Under the pieces are notes generated by a model. The model did not search any database. It was not told where the DNA came from and saw only the letters and a program-made list of their open reading frames with translations. Positions 54,520 through 64,000 of a stretch of DNA of 64,000 nucleotides are shown here, one piece after another. The DNA lies in assembly GCA_022606425.2 (NCBI GenBank), contig JAHDVF020000468.1, forward strand, positions 248,001-312,000, written 5' to 3'. Every line of letters begins with the position of its first letter. The stretch's first letter is position 1. The DNA is from Lepidostoma basale (lineage: Eukaryota; Arthropoda; Insecta; Trichoptera; Lepidostomatidae). Position numbers and translations under genes: made by a program.

Positions 54520-54660
54520 AAGGCAGGGAAACACTCCGGGCCACACAAATCAAGCCCCCTCCCAAACTTACAATCCACCAAAATCACCTTTACAACAATG
54601 TTCCCATCAAGAGCTGAACCTCTGTAAGCCAGAAGATCCAAGTCCAAATCTAAGATCTCC
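54520..54660 (-). repeat. SINE-A copy
   Basis: ACACTCCGGGCCACACAAATC, AACAATGTTCCCATCA, a deletion, GAGCTGAACCTCTGTAAGCC, then two hexamers. Confidence 0.7.
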
Positions 54661-54729
54661 TACTCGGTGGTGTGATATTCATTTCCCTTTCCACTAATTA
54701 ATAATAATAATAATATGCTCTGGGTCATA

Positions 54730-54968
54730 TATATACTGCGTGGGGAAAAGTACCACCTTCTCCAACTGATATTGGAGGGAAAAATTGAAGGACGCCGAGG
54801 GCCCGGAAGGAGACAAATGTCCTGGCTGCGAAACGTGAGGGAGTAGACCGGCATCCGAAGTGTGGAGGAGCTGTTCCGGGTGGCGCAGGACAGGGACAGG
54901 TTCGCCGAGGTGATCGCCAACGTTGGGGGGACCCGACAGGGCACTTGAAGAAGAATAAGAATAATATG
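54730..54968 (+). pseudogene. L-B non-LTR 3' end
   Basis: The best L-B copy: EGRRGPGRRQMSWLRNVRE with an amber stop, then TGIRSVEELFRVAQDRDRFA, EVIANVGGTRQGT, stop and a GAAGAAGAATAAGAAT tail. The minus ORF 54660-54944 is a shadow. Confidence 0.8.
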
Positions 54969-55658
54969 CTAACTTTTAAAGCGCCCTTTTTGTGACGTAA
55001 TCACCTCAAGGGCGCATTAAGGCGTGTTTTAAATCTAAATGTGAACACTGCATCTGATTGATAGCATAATAAAGTGTTGGGATAATTTAAAATGCGTTTC
55101 TATTTATTCAAATGTGAATCCACAGCACAAAGTGAAGGCGAATATAGGATAAATTAATGTATTTACCATCTTTGCAGCTACTACGTTAATATAACATATA
55201 ATAATTTAATTGCAAACTCTACGTTCGTTAGAGATGTTTTCTTATAAAGAATTGTATGCATATACGTGTGTGTGCATATACGTGTGATAGTTAATGATAA
55301 CGAATTAATTTGGTGTTAAGTAATAAAAATTCATTCAAGTTATTTAGTAATACTAGTCTAAAGCAGCTGCATACAGAATAACCAGAGTAAGAAATCAACC
55401 CACGTACTGAGTCTGCTGAGTAATGTTTGTGTATTTATCTACACATTATCTTCAATATGACAGAAAAAGATTGGGTTAAATAATTCGAAAAGGTATTGTT
55501 AAACATGATAACGTGTTATCAGACCACTGTTATATCTTAACGCCATTATAAAAATACCAATAAACATTTTGCATAATTCACAATTCGTTTGTAGATCGAG
55601 TAATTTATCGCAGAATATATAAATTAAACAAATACAGATTATATTTTAACATAATATT
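54969..55658. other. Unique AT-rich DNA
   Basis: 55125-55150 has the inverse of an SB7 outer arm (AAAGTGAAGGCGAATATAGG). No gene seen. Confidence 0.35.
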
Positions 55659-55659
55659 A

Positions 55660-55890
55660 TAAAATACTGTTCACATGGGATAGCCAAACGGACAGTGATG
55701 TCGAAAGAAGGGTTAATACAGATAAAAAGGTTAATGGAGCTTTAAAAGTAGTTATCGAAAACAACATTTAGAAAATTACCATTTACAACCCTTATGTATG
55801 AAAGCAAAGCATGTAACTAGCAAAGAAAAGGTGAGAGTGGAATACCCTACATGCTCGTATATATGAGATCCCTTAGATAGTTGTGTGATA
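55660..55890 (+). pseudogene. RTE-TTAG fragment ending in a palindrome
   Basis: DIERRVNTDKKVNGALKVVI-like codons, PLMYESKACN, MRSLR and then a truncated CGYSVYD equivalent. It breaks off inside a perfect inverted repeat (next entry). Confidence 0.65.
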
Positions 55891-55927
55891 AAACTATGTA
55901 TGACATACATAGTTTTATCACACAACT
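55878..55927. repeat. Perfect 24-bp snapback palindrome
   Basis: AGTTGTGTGATAAAACTATG, TATG, then almost without spacer the exact inverse. The left half belongs to the RTE-TTAG fragment, so the right half is an inverted copy of element sequence. Confidence 0.8.
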
Positions 55928-56034
55928 ACGTATGAGCATGACTCGCCGTCTTAACAGTCTATTCGTCCCCGCGCCCACTTTCTCCTACCCCCACTCGTTC
56001 TCTACTCCGCATTATATGTATTTCTTCATGGGTT

Positions 56035-56112
56035 GTTCTCTGATTTTATATTCAGTTTACTCTCTCACCCTGACGAAGCTCCGGCGGAAGCGAAACCAGT
56101 TGGTGTTACAAA
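56035..56112 (+). repeat. Snapback family SB5, single arm
   Basis: Sense arm with hammerhead-like motif, then AATAAAGTGGTGTTAATAC. A two-armed relative lies at 62960-63110. Confidence 0.55.
56070..56101 (+). ncRNA. Hammerhead ribozyme-like motif (SB5)
   Basis: Stem I CACC (56066-56069) pairs with GGUG (56102-56105). CUGACGA fits CUGANGA, followed by an extra A, stem II GCUCC..GGAAGC with one mismatch, GAA, ACCAGU (near-self-complementary) and U. After SB1 this is the most complete motif in the window. Confidence 0.6.
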
Positions 56113-56171
56113 ATAAAGTGGTGTTAATACAAATTACTGAAAGTATATTATTATTTTATTAAATAATTTTT

Positions 56172-56445
56172 ACATTGGTCCGGACATATGGAACACATGG
56201 ATGAAGAAGAGATTACGTTAACGATGTGAATGGAATACGGAGTCGTATAAGACTGAGAAAAATATGGAAAGATCAAATTGCCAATATTTTAAAGGTCCAT
56301 TCGTACTCGTATTAGAAATGGGTAGAATCGAGGTGCGTGGGAGATTCGTTGTATGAATACGGAGGAGAGTAATGTGGCGGTCCATTCTATTTTATAGTGT
56401 GAATACCCTTCGCGAAGCGACTTGACGATTTGTTTGTTTATAAAC
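56172..56445 (+). pseudogene. RTE-TTAG relative 3' fragment, TTTG-type tail
   Basis: WSGHMEHMDEEE-like start, RLRKIWKDQIANILKVHS, MNTEESNVAVHS-like end, CCCTTCGCGAAGCGACTTGA and TTTGTTTG. Heavily decayed. Confidence 0.65.
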
Positions 56446-56928
56446 CATTCTGAAAACTGTTATATTTGGCATCCATTCTAACCGCAATCTATCTTACACC
56501 GTAAACGTTATATATATTGTAGAATTCCTCAATAATCAAATTCCTTGTAAATTCCTTAGAGCGATGCCTTTTGAAAAACAACATGATTAAAATTCCTTCC
56601 TCGTCGTAGGAAATTTAGCAAAAAATCACTATAAATTGTGAGAAACAAGTTTATAGATAAAAATCAATGTGTTTCCCAGCGAGGCACAACCATACATCTC
56701 GTTTCTGCTCAATATTTTTGATAAAATAATGCAAAGAACTAAATGGAATGAGTGAGAACTCGTGATTAAGATCTGAAAAATAAATAATAAATAACGATCG
56801 CCTATCCAGACCAAATTTCTTATCTGATAGCCTACCACTTACTCCGCCAAACAAAATGTCTCACGCAGGATGCCATCACTCACCACAACTCCATCCAAGA
56901 ACTTAACCTCACGTTTCCCATCTAAAAC
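56446..56928. other. Unique DNA
   Basis: No feature supported. Confidence 0.3.
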
Positions 56929-56931
56929 AGC

Positions 56932-57077
56932 CGAATACTCCGGGCCACACAAATCATGCCCCTGCATAAACCAACAACCCGCCAAATCACCTTCCAACAA
57001 TGTTCCCATCAGACGTAAGAGGAATAGCCACAAGAGCTGAACCTCTGTAAGCCCTATGATCCAAGTCCAAGTCCCAT
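56932..57077 (-). repeat. SINE-A copy
   Basis: ACTCCGGGCCACACAAATCA, CAACCCGCCAAATCACC, AATGTTCCCATCAGACG, GAGCTGAACCTCTGTAAGCC, two hexamers. Confidence 0.75.
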
Positions 57078-57159
57078 CATACTCTGTCAATGGTAACTGG
57101 TCTTCTATCGATGCAGGCCTGGTCAAGAAAAAAGTAGGACGTTAGCATAAACCCTTATT

Positions 57160-57318
57160 CCCCCTCGCCCTTTTCACAGGAGCACTTCGGGCCACACATC
57201 TAGTCTCAGCATAAATAACCACCAAATCACATTTCCAACAATGTTTCCAATAGGTGCAAGAAGAATAGCTATTATAACTGAACCTCGGAAGCCAGAATTT
57301 CCAAGTCCAAGTCTACTA
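57160..57318 (-). repeat. SINE-A copy, diverged
   Basis: CACTTCGGGCCACACATC, ACCACCAAATCACATTTCC, AATGTTTCCAATAGG, CTGAACCTCGGAAGCC, hexamers. It lies 80 bp from the previous copy in the same orientation. Confidence 0.7.
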
Positions 57319-57334
57319 CCAAATATTAAATTTA

Positions 57335-57690
57335 ATTATTCTTCTTTTTAAGCCTATTCCCGTCCACTCCTGGACAAAGGCCTCCTCCATTCGCTTCCAC
57401 GTCACTCTGTCTTGTGCAGACTGCATCCAGGTTATTCCAACATGTCTGTTCAGATCATCTTTCCACCATAGTTATCTTTGCCGTCCAATTATCGTCTGAG
57501 CTTCTGGCTACGTGACCTGCCCATTGCCATTTTAGAGTCGCTACCCGGTGGATGATGTCAGTGACCTTTGTTTTTTTCTCTCACCATATCGTTTCGGACT
57601 CTGTCTCTTAGGCTTATTCCTAACATGGCTCTTTGGGTAACTCGTAGTTTCTCGGCACTTTGTTTGGACAATGTTAAATTTCATTATAAA
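57335..57690 (-). pseudogene. L-E non-LTR C-terminal fragment
   Basis: Minus strand: KQSAEKLRVTQRAMLGISLR, DRVRNDMV then EKNKGH, VATLKWQWAGHVARSSDDNW, DDLNRHVGITWMQSAQDRVT, WKRMEEAFVQEWTGIG with a GAAGAAT tail. It ends sharply at TTGTCCAAAC. Confidence 0.8.
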
Positions 57691-58585
57691 CGTTTTATGT
57701 TTCCAAGTCGCATGTATTATATGACAAGTTTTGAAATTTTATTTTATATTGGTGCATGGGTTATTTTTGTTCTCATCCTAAAAGGCAAATTTCAAGTGCG
57801 GACATAACTGACAGACCGCCGTTAGACATGGGTGTATGAGAGATGACACTTGAGGGTGTGAACAAACACAGATATGAGCTGTTGCGAAATGAACCTCCAA
57901 TGTAAACAGAACATCTGTTCTAGAAACACGAGCTGTTCTGCTAACTGTCACCGATAAAATTATCACCTCTCAATGTTTACATCTTGTATCACGCATATAT
58001 ATTACGCAAGTTACGTTATATACAAAAAAAGTGTGTTTGTCTGTGATTGTGAAGCAGTTTGTTATATTATAATTATAAAATAAACATAATTCTACTAATT
58101 TATTTTGAATTAAAATACTTTTTTGCACTCTCGAGATTATTAACCGCCCTACCTTCAGGTAATTTTCCGACTAACGTGCAAAAAAAGCAGGTTTTTTATT
58201 AATGAAATTAAATTATATTATAATTTAATTTTTTTCAATTATGAAACGTCAAATACTCGGCCGCACACTTCGCCTGCCCCTAGTAAAACTATCATATTTA
58301 TGAAGACTTGTACTCAAGTGTTGTTGGCATACGCGCGAATCCCTAACAGTTTGTAAATTTTATTTACATTACTTTTTCGCAAGCGCGTACGTGATACGGG
58401 ATAGCGCAGAATGGTACAGTCAAAGTGAACGTATCACGTATGTTCAAATACGTAGGGTGGTTAAGTTATTCTTATTGATCATTTACAAAATACACCGTTT
58501 TAATACCTCTCAACTGGGGTAACCCATTTAGGAGGCCATTTTCTTTAACATATTTCGAATGTACGAGTATTATACATTAATTATC
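57691..58585. other. Unique DNA
   Basis: No gene supported. Confidence 0.3.
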
Positions 58586-58640
58586 GGGAGAACGAAGTAT
58601 ATTGATCTCCCGATGAAGAATATATTGCATTCAGGGAAGA
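58586..58640. repeat. SB6-like central hairpin
   Basis: ATCGGGAGA and TCTCCCGAT flank AACGAAGTATATTGA; the right part CTCCCGATGAAG resembles the SB6 centre. Confidence 0.4.
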
Positions 58641-59880
58641 GTACAATAAAAAAATCTAGGTTTTAATTCAATAAAAATTAACTGTAATTTAAAATTATTG
58701 ATAAGTTTTGAACTAATGAAATGCGAATTCCGAAATGATTTTTATGAAACACATAATAAAAAAAAACATTTGGCACAAGTTATCATACCTGTATAGTGTA
58801 TACAACAAATGATAATGACATTTTACATAAATAACATCAATATTTCTTCTTCTATTAAAAAAGAAAAATAATTGTTTGGTTTACTAGGATGTTATGAGAA
58901 GCAAATGTTCATATAAAGAGTTGAGAATTCAAGACAGTTTTTGGAGTACCTTGCCAGGCGGCAAGATAAGTTGATCTCGCTCCGTTTCCGCAGCAGCCAG
59001 CAGCGCCGCGGCTCTCGGAACTCGGTCCTTGACATTCGGCCCGCGGGGACTCGAGTATGTCACCGTGTCACCGACAAATTCCAAAAACTTCCGTACAAAA
59101 GGGCGCACGTACGGTATTAAAAAGGTTACATAAATCAGCGGGGTTTTATAAAGGAAGCGAGCGCGTGTTTAGGGTTTATACGCGGAGTTTTAGCGTATCG
59201 CGATTGAATCTTGGAATACGTGCGGGATATATTTCAGCTTATGTATTTGTTAACGTCCGACGAAAATAATTTAAAATTTACACATTGAAATGAAATAAAA
59301 ATACGTTACCTTTTGGGCTTCCAACGGCGTTTGAACACTCCCAGCATATTGAGGTCTTCGATAGCACTTTAAATACACACAATAGATTTATTCCAACGAA
59401 CTAGTAATGCACTAACGCTCTAACACTTTCACTATTTTACTTTATACTTAAAGTAACTACGCTAAACAATTAGATTCTGTGATAAAACTCGAGATGTTTA
59501 ACAAACCTAAGTACAACACACGTCTATTGAAAGGTTACACCACTTCTTACACGGTCATTTAACTTTGTGAAAGGTGTTTTAATGACAGTAAATCAGTTCC
59601 CACTAATGTGTCGTTAGCGCTCTATTCACCCGAAGCGTTTCAATGTTGAAGATGCTGCATTTTGCATTCATCTCTCGCAGACATCTTCGTGACCTATAAA
59701 GCAAACAAAAAGAACATTAGAAAGACAAAAGGCACAATGGCGATGATTTTCATTGTTTTATTACTCAAGTGAAAAATGGCTCTGCAATATTTCAAACCGA
59801 GTTGCATTCGGTTTTAATAGGAGAAATTACACGATTATTTATTTGGAGAGAATTAAACCGATTGAAAAAAGTATCAACAA
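58641..59880. other. Unique DNA with a GC-rich, single-copy block
   Basis: 58925-59060 (CTTGCCAGGCGGCAAGATAA, CAGCAGCCAGCAGCGCCGCG, CTCGGAACTCGGTCC, GGCCCGCGGGGACTCGAG) is strongly GC-rich for this window. It could be an exon, promoter or enhancer, but I see no open frame with a known domain. Confidence 0.35.
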
Positions 59881-59884
59881 CTTG

Positions 59885-60030
59885 TTTACTGTTATTTATT
59901 GTTTCTTGAACAATGCTGTAAAATTCCACATTAAATCATTAAACAAATGAAAACGTCTGTTTTCTAGAAGTTTTATTATATTTTATGTGAAAGACACGTT
60001 TCGCCTGTCTACTGTATTATCAAATGTTTG
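59885..60030 (-). repeat. SB4 single arm
   Basis: TTATTGTTTCTTGAACAATG, AAAACGTCTGTTTTCTAGAAG, AAGACACGTTTCGCCTGTCT, ACTGTATTATC. Sense: GAUAAUAC, stem II, GAAACGUGUC. Confidence 0.6.
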
Positions 60031-60079
60031 TATTTATGATTGTATTGATTTTATATTCAGACGAGTGATATAAATACAA

Positions 60080-60125
60080 CAACACCAAACCATTGCGCTG
60101 TATCCCCGAAAGGGTAGGCATAAAT
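60080..60125 (-). pseudogene. RTE-TTAG relative 3' tip
   Basis: CAACACCAAACCATTGCGC, TATCCCCGAAAGGGTAGGCA; only the last 35 bases of the element. Confidence 0.5.
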
Positions 60126-60668
60126 GTATATCAAACATATACATATAGTTTAACAAGAAACGTAACAAAGAATCCTATCAAATAAACAAACTGAATTAAT
60201 GTAACAGCCAAACATACAGAAGTCTTTAATAAATAAGTAAATTTATTCAGTATTTTAAACATTGCTTAATGAAAAGCATTCCACAGAAACACAAATCTTC
60301 AAAATGTGTATTTTTCATCATGTATTTCTGTTGGGTTTATTATGTTGCATATACGAAGCATGGCGCCATGATTTTCTCAAAGAAATGTTGTGATTAGGTG
60401 ATTGAATGTTATCTACAAATTTCAATTTAAAATTATATATTATAAATAAACTTAAGGCGTTAACACTATGGAACTTGTTTTAAGAAATGAACTCGAAAAT
60501 GGAAAATACAGCATTTTAATTTATATAAATATCAATATTTTGTTTACGGCATTTCTATGATGATTGGTTGTTTTTTTAAATTTGCCAAATTTTTTGACAT
60601 TTATAAAGTCATCTTATCAATGACGTTCCAGTTTCAAATGTTAAATTATCATCGATAAAAAAATGGTT
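60126..60668. other. AT-rich unique DNA
   Basis: No feature supported. Confidence 0.3.
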
Positions 60669-60669
60669 C

Positions 60670-60815
60670 TGAATCGTCAAACGCGACGTTGGCAATTGCT
60701 TCTGTAAAAGCTTCTCTGTCTTGCGCTCCCCGGAACAACTCCTCCATGCTCCATATTCCAGTCCAACCTTTGATGTTGCGTAGCCAAGAGGTTTGCATTC
60801 AGACAGGACTAGACT
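60670..60815 (-). pseudogene. L-B fragment
   Basis: Minus strand: LQTSWLRNIKGWTGIWSMEE, LFRGAQDREAFTEAIANVA. No tail follows; it is truncated on both sides. Confidence 0.7.
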
Positions 60816-61400
60816 ATAGGACTAAACTAGAATATATATCATCAACGCGTTAAGATATTATTTATAAAATAACGCAAGCTAAAACTGTGTCAAATACATT
60901 TTTAACTATTCAAAATCAATGTGGCATTGACTCTACTTCATAATTTGGTACGCCCGTATTAAATAATGTATGTCATAAATTATGCACTATTTGTAAATAA
61001 TAAATTAGTTAGAAACACGAGTCGTTATGCATCCGTCGGAAATCAAGTGTTTTCCCTCGGGCTACGAGTTCTGCCTCACCTTGCAATAATATTTGTTGCT
61101 ATTTCCATACGTGTTGCGAAATTCAGCCTGCCTACTCTCTTATTCATGAGATCGATGCATTTAATGACCGCACATACAAGTGATATAGTCATTTCATTAT
61201 TGCTAAATCAGTACCTGTCTGCAGGGAATTATCTCTACAATTCTATCTCTGAATTTTGTTTCCTACGCTTTCACAAAGAATAACAAATTAATTTTTATTT
61301 CAATGTATAATGTCTGAGACGTGAGATGAACGTGTAATTGGCAAGCACCGCCTAAATACGAGTATATCTAGTAATTTAGCTTATAAATAATTTAATAAAA
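60816..61400. other. Unique DNA
   Basis: The 105-residue ORF at 60966-61283 has no recognised motif and is not called a gene. Confidence 0.3.
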
Positions 61401-61404
61401 ATAT

Positions 61405-61645
61405 CTATTGTCTTAAATAATAATTAAATAAAACGATGTTTTTTAACTACCTATTTCAACTTTTGTCTTTATTTAGACAGCGACCGGTTTCGCCAGGCTC
61501 GCTGGCATCGACAGACTCCTGGCGAAACCGGTCACTGTCTAAATAAAGACAAAAGTGGAAGTAGTTAAAAAAACATCGTTTTATTTAATTATTATTTAAA
61601 ATGAACTTCCATCAAGAGATTTCAGTAAAATCATTAGATTAATTG
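61405..61645. repeat. Snapback element SB3, complete
   Basis: Arms ACGATGTTTTTTAACTAC and GTAGTTAAAAAAACATCGT flank inverted TTTTGTCTTTATTTAGACAG / CTGTCTAAATAAAGACAAAA and the GACCGGTTTCGCCAGG / CCTGGCGAAACCGGTC cores. The right end continues into ACTTCCATCAAGAGATTTCA, shared with 38975 and 40440. Confidence 0.8.
61483..61517 (-). ncRNA. Hammerhead-like motif with a core change (SB3)
   Basis: CUGUCGA instead of CUGANGA, extra U, stem II GCCAG/CGAGC/CUGGC, GAA, self-complementary ACCGGU, C. The sixth core base (A) is lost, which should abolish cleavage. Confidence 0.4.
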
Positions 61646-61729
61646 TTTTGATTCTGGGCATGAGGGCAACTAAGCCTTATGGGGTTAGGTCACCCTAGAG
61701 GCCGAACAAATAGGATTTTTGTGATATTT

Positions 61730-61825
61730 TTCATCACGCCGTCAACCCAAATGGGTAGGCAGAAAAAATGGACTGCCACACTGTTCATTCCTGGCATACT
61801 TCTCTCGCTTCCTCCATGTTAGCAA
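61730..61825 (-). pseudogene. RTE-TTAG 3' fragment
   Basis: CATCACGCCGTCAACCC, GGGTAGGCAGAAAAAATGG, ACTGCCACACTGTTCATTCC, GGCATACTTCTCTCGCTTCC. The tail has been lost. Confidence 0.7.
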
Positions 61826-62812
61826 AATTTGCAATAAATATGAATTGTAATTATGCAAAATTGATTATATGCAAAATTTGTAATTCTAATTTTCTATTTC
61901 GTAATGTATTTATGTATGTAAGAATAAACTTTCGCCAAATCAATAATTCTATTATATTCAATGATAGCTGTGAATAAGTGTCTCTGGATTACCAAATTGA
62001 TTTCAATTTGAATCACAATTATTTTAATACGAGACATTTCTATCATAGATATACCCATGTATAAGTAATTGTAAAGCGTATACTATATAATGTACATAAT
62101 AATAAAATAGTATTTATTATACTGGATGCGCATGAATAATACGAACATAATTTTGGTCTGTGATACAAAATTGACTAAAAATATCCTCACTTAACGTTAA
62201 ACATGGACCCGAGATAAATCTTCCGTAAAGCACGAATGCACACGCCTTCTTGACGACTAAATGCCGCTTAGTGAGAACGCGTTTTACTGCTGCGGTTGCA
62301 CGGACTTAACAGAAAGCGTTAAACAAAACGCTACACCAGAATAGTTTACGAAACTAGAACCACGCAACAGAATGAATTATAGGTAATTGCACTCTACCGC
62401 GACGGCTGGTGATTTTTAAATTTTGATATGCTCTCTGGACAGCGAGGGACGTGGGACAGTAATAATTAGGATTCAGGTGGGATATAGCCACCGGAACATG
62501 GCACGAAAATTACATCGTATCGGTGGCCCTCGGGACTATCTTAAGCCCTTATTTATATGCAGACAGCGGACATTGGAAATCACTTTCTGGCTTCACAAAC
62601 AGAGATGTTTTATTTTTAAGACCGTCCCAAAGCATATTTCATTCAAATGAAAATAAGAGTCCGTCGAATATTACGTTTCCTTTTCTAATTTCAATACTGC
62701 GTATATTATTTTTATTTTGATTTTTTATAATAAAACACTAGGTTTATATTTTTTATTTTTATTTCATACTTAATATTCGATAAAACGTTTATTCCGTGTC
62801 AAACATATTCTT
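61826..62812. other. Unique DNA
   Basis: No gene supported; 62385-62490 is less AT-rich. Confidence 0.3.
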
Positions 62813-62814
62813 TC

Positions 62815-62898
62815 ATATGACTAACTAACTAACTAACTAACTAACCATCACGCCGTCTCCCCGAAGAATGGACTGCCATACTTTTCTCTCATATGAAA
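62815..62898 (-). pseudogene. RTE-TTAG 3' tip with small deletion
   Basis: Six TAAC-type units, CATCACGCCGTCTCCCCG, then AAGAATGGACTGCCATACTT; GGGGTAGGCAG is missing between them. Confidence 0.75.
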
Positions 62899-62959
62899 AA
62901 AACGAAAAAAAATTAAAACCGAAAAAGCAATCGCGTTTTCATTACATAATTTTCTACTT

Positions 62960-63112
62960 CTTTTTCACCACTTTATTTTGTGTTTTATTAAACTAATCGG
63001 TTTCGCTCCCGCCGAATCTATCAGTATGTTTAGTAACCCTGGCGAAACTCCGGCGGGAACAAAACTAGTTGGTATGATATAACAGAAGTGGTGAAAAAAC
63101 TAGTAGAAAAGT
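62960..63112. repeat. Snapback element SB5, both arms
   Basis: Outer arms TTTTTCACCACTTTATTTTG and AGAAGTGGTGAAAAA; inner inverted CGGTTTCGCTCCCGCCG and CTCCGGCGGGAACAAAACTAG. The right core is CUGGCGA and the GAA is altered; the left core has an insertion (CUGAUAGA). Both look inactive. Confidence 0.7.
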
Positions 63113-63386
63113 ATTTTTAAATTATTTTAAATAAATATTTATTACGTAGGTAATCGTAATCAATAATTATTTCAATCGATGCGTACATGTTTAACAGAGG
63201 AATACCGAAAATCCTAACCTAGTGTTTATTCTATTTATCGATTATATCATACGATTATACATATTGTATTAAAGTTATTAGATGAGATGTGCACCAAATC
63301 ATCAAGAAGGGAAAGTAAATTTTGTAATAATAACATTTAAGTAAACGAGTTTCGACAGCAAAATTATGAACTCCTGACTGTTATTA
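63113..63386. other. AT-rich DNA
   Basis: No feature supported. Confidence 0.3.
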
Positions 63387-63387
63387 T

Positions 63388-63895
63388 AAAGAGTGTTTTT
63401 TTAGAGGAATACAATACATAATCATAATGAAAAAAAACACATTAAAATAATGTTAATGTCTATGATATTGGCTTTATTTAATAGACAATTTTATGCCATT
63501 ATTGTTTAAATATGATTTCGGGCATATGAGCGCCATGACTAGCTCAAATGAAGCCCAATCGTGAAGTCCAATTTTCGACAATTGTCGTCTTTGTGGATGC
63601 GTATTATCCACTAGAGTGTACGTGGTGCGAAAACGATCCACGGTCTTTCGAATAACTTGCTCGGGTGGACGATTATGTCGACCGTAAAATGGACGTAGTG
63701 CACGATAAGTTTGGCGAACCGAACCATGATTTTCAAAATAAATTTGCACAATTTCAAAGCGCTGTTCTGACGTCAGTCTATTCATGGTAAAATGACAAAA
63801 CATACTGACTACAAATCAACTGTCAAATGTCAAATTGACAGTCTGTAAAAACAATGCTGCCAGTTTAAAAATCAAACCTCTAAAAAATCCTATAT
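63388..63895 (-). mobile_element. Internally deleted mariner-like element
   Basis: The ends are imperfect inverted repeats sharing TTTTTTAGAGG, with TA at about 63387 and about 63893. The transposase gene inside has lost its middle. This is how MITEs of the Tc1/mariner group are thought to arise. Confidence 0.65.
63474..63803 (-). pseudogene. Transposase remnant, DUF4817-type N-terminus joined to C-terminal end
   Basis: Residues 7-60 (MNRLTSEQRFEIVQIYFENH, GSVRQTYRALRPFYGRHNRP) are the helix-turn-helix DNA-binding region found in insect mariner-like transposases. About residue 85 the frame leaves the family. In another minus frame the next codons read GAHMPEIIFKQ-stop, the expected C-terminal end (usually GGH.P.IIF). 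So the catalytic DDE/D domain is deleted and the join is out of frame. The protein could at most bind DNA. Confidence 0.75.
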
Positions 63896-64000
63896 AATGT
63901 GACACATAAATAATTTAATATGTTGATACAGAAAAAAACTGTGCTATTTCAAAATAAATGTAGGGAAGATATAGCAATAGGTATATGTTTTTAATTATTG
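63896..64000. other. Window end, AT-rich
   Basis: No feature seen. Confidence 0.3.

Noticed and set aside
60966..61283. 105-residue membrane-like ORF as a gene
   Set aside because: Hydrophobic residues are expected from AT-rich DNA; there is no signal of selection that I can see.

Overview
The window looks like AT-rich DNA from an insect, most likely a moth or butterfly. The insect call rests on the mix of non-LTR retrotransposon C-termini (GRPPARWTDD-, WLRN- and AGHVARSSDEKW-type), an intact mariner, a Tigger relic and tRNA-headed SINEs; the order Lepidoptera is an inference. I found no convincing host gene in 64 kb, so this is probably intergenic or a very long intron. Nearly every protein-like stretch is a transposable-element remnant.

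Families used below. RTE-TTAG: a non-LTR element (APE endonuclease + RT) ending directly in (TTAG)n; one near-complete copy at 3672-6741 with exact 11-bp target-site duplications (TSDs), some twenty fragments, and a RIME-like deletion derivative (29.8, 47.6, 52.3 kb) made only of its two ends. L-B, L-C, L-D, L-E, L-F, L-G: other non-LTR 3' ends, many with (GAA)n-type tails. SINE-A and SINE-B: tRNA-headed SINEs. SB1 to SB7: snapback (inverted-repeat) elements whose arms carry sequences matching the type I hammerhead ribozyme core.

Layout. 0-7 kb: SINE-A, SB1 with a nested hAT-like MITE, RTE-TTAG fragment and the near-complete RTE-TTAG. 7-20 kb: mostly unique AT-rich DNA with SB1, SINE-A, a 763-bp hAT-like element, converging L-C ends, second MITE copy, SB6, L-E, SINE-B, SB2. 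20-35 kb: RT-containing RTE-TTAG relic, long-TIR MITE, complete SB1, L-E/L-F/L-B ends, SINE-B, RIME-like copy with a 5' inversion. 35-49 kb: dense RTE-TTAG 3' ends, SB2, SB3, SB4, SB7, Tigger relic. 49.5-50.9 kb: intact mariner with perfect 31-bp TIRs. 51-64 kb: SB4, SB1, SB5, SB3, SINE-A, L-B, L-E, and an internally deleted mariner-like element.

The elements interact by parasitism and nesting. The RIME-like copies appear to be mobilised in trans by RTE-TTAG; a MITE has captured SINE-A sequence; MITEs and LINE ends sit inside older elements. The most interesting signal is the set of hammerhead-like motifs: seven sequence-distinct snapback families share core, stem II, GAAA and a short self-complementary stem III.
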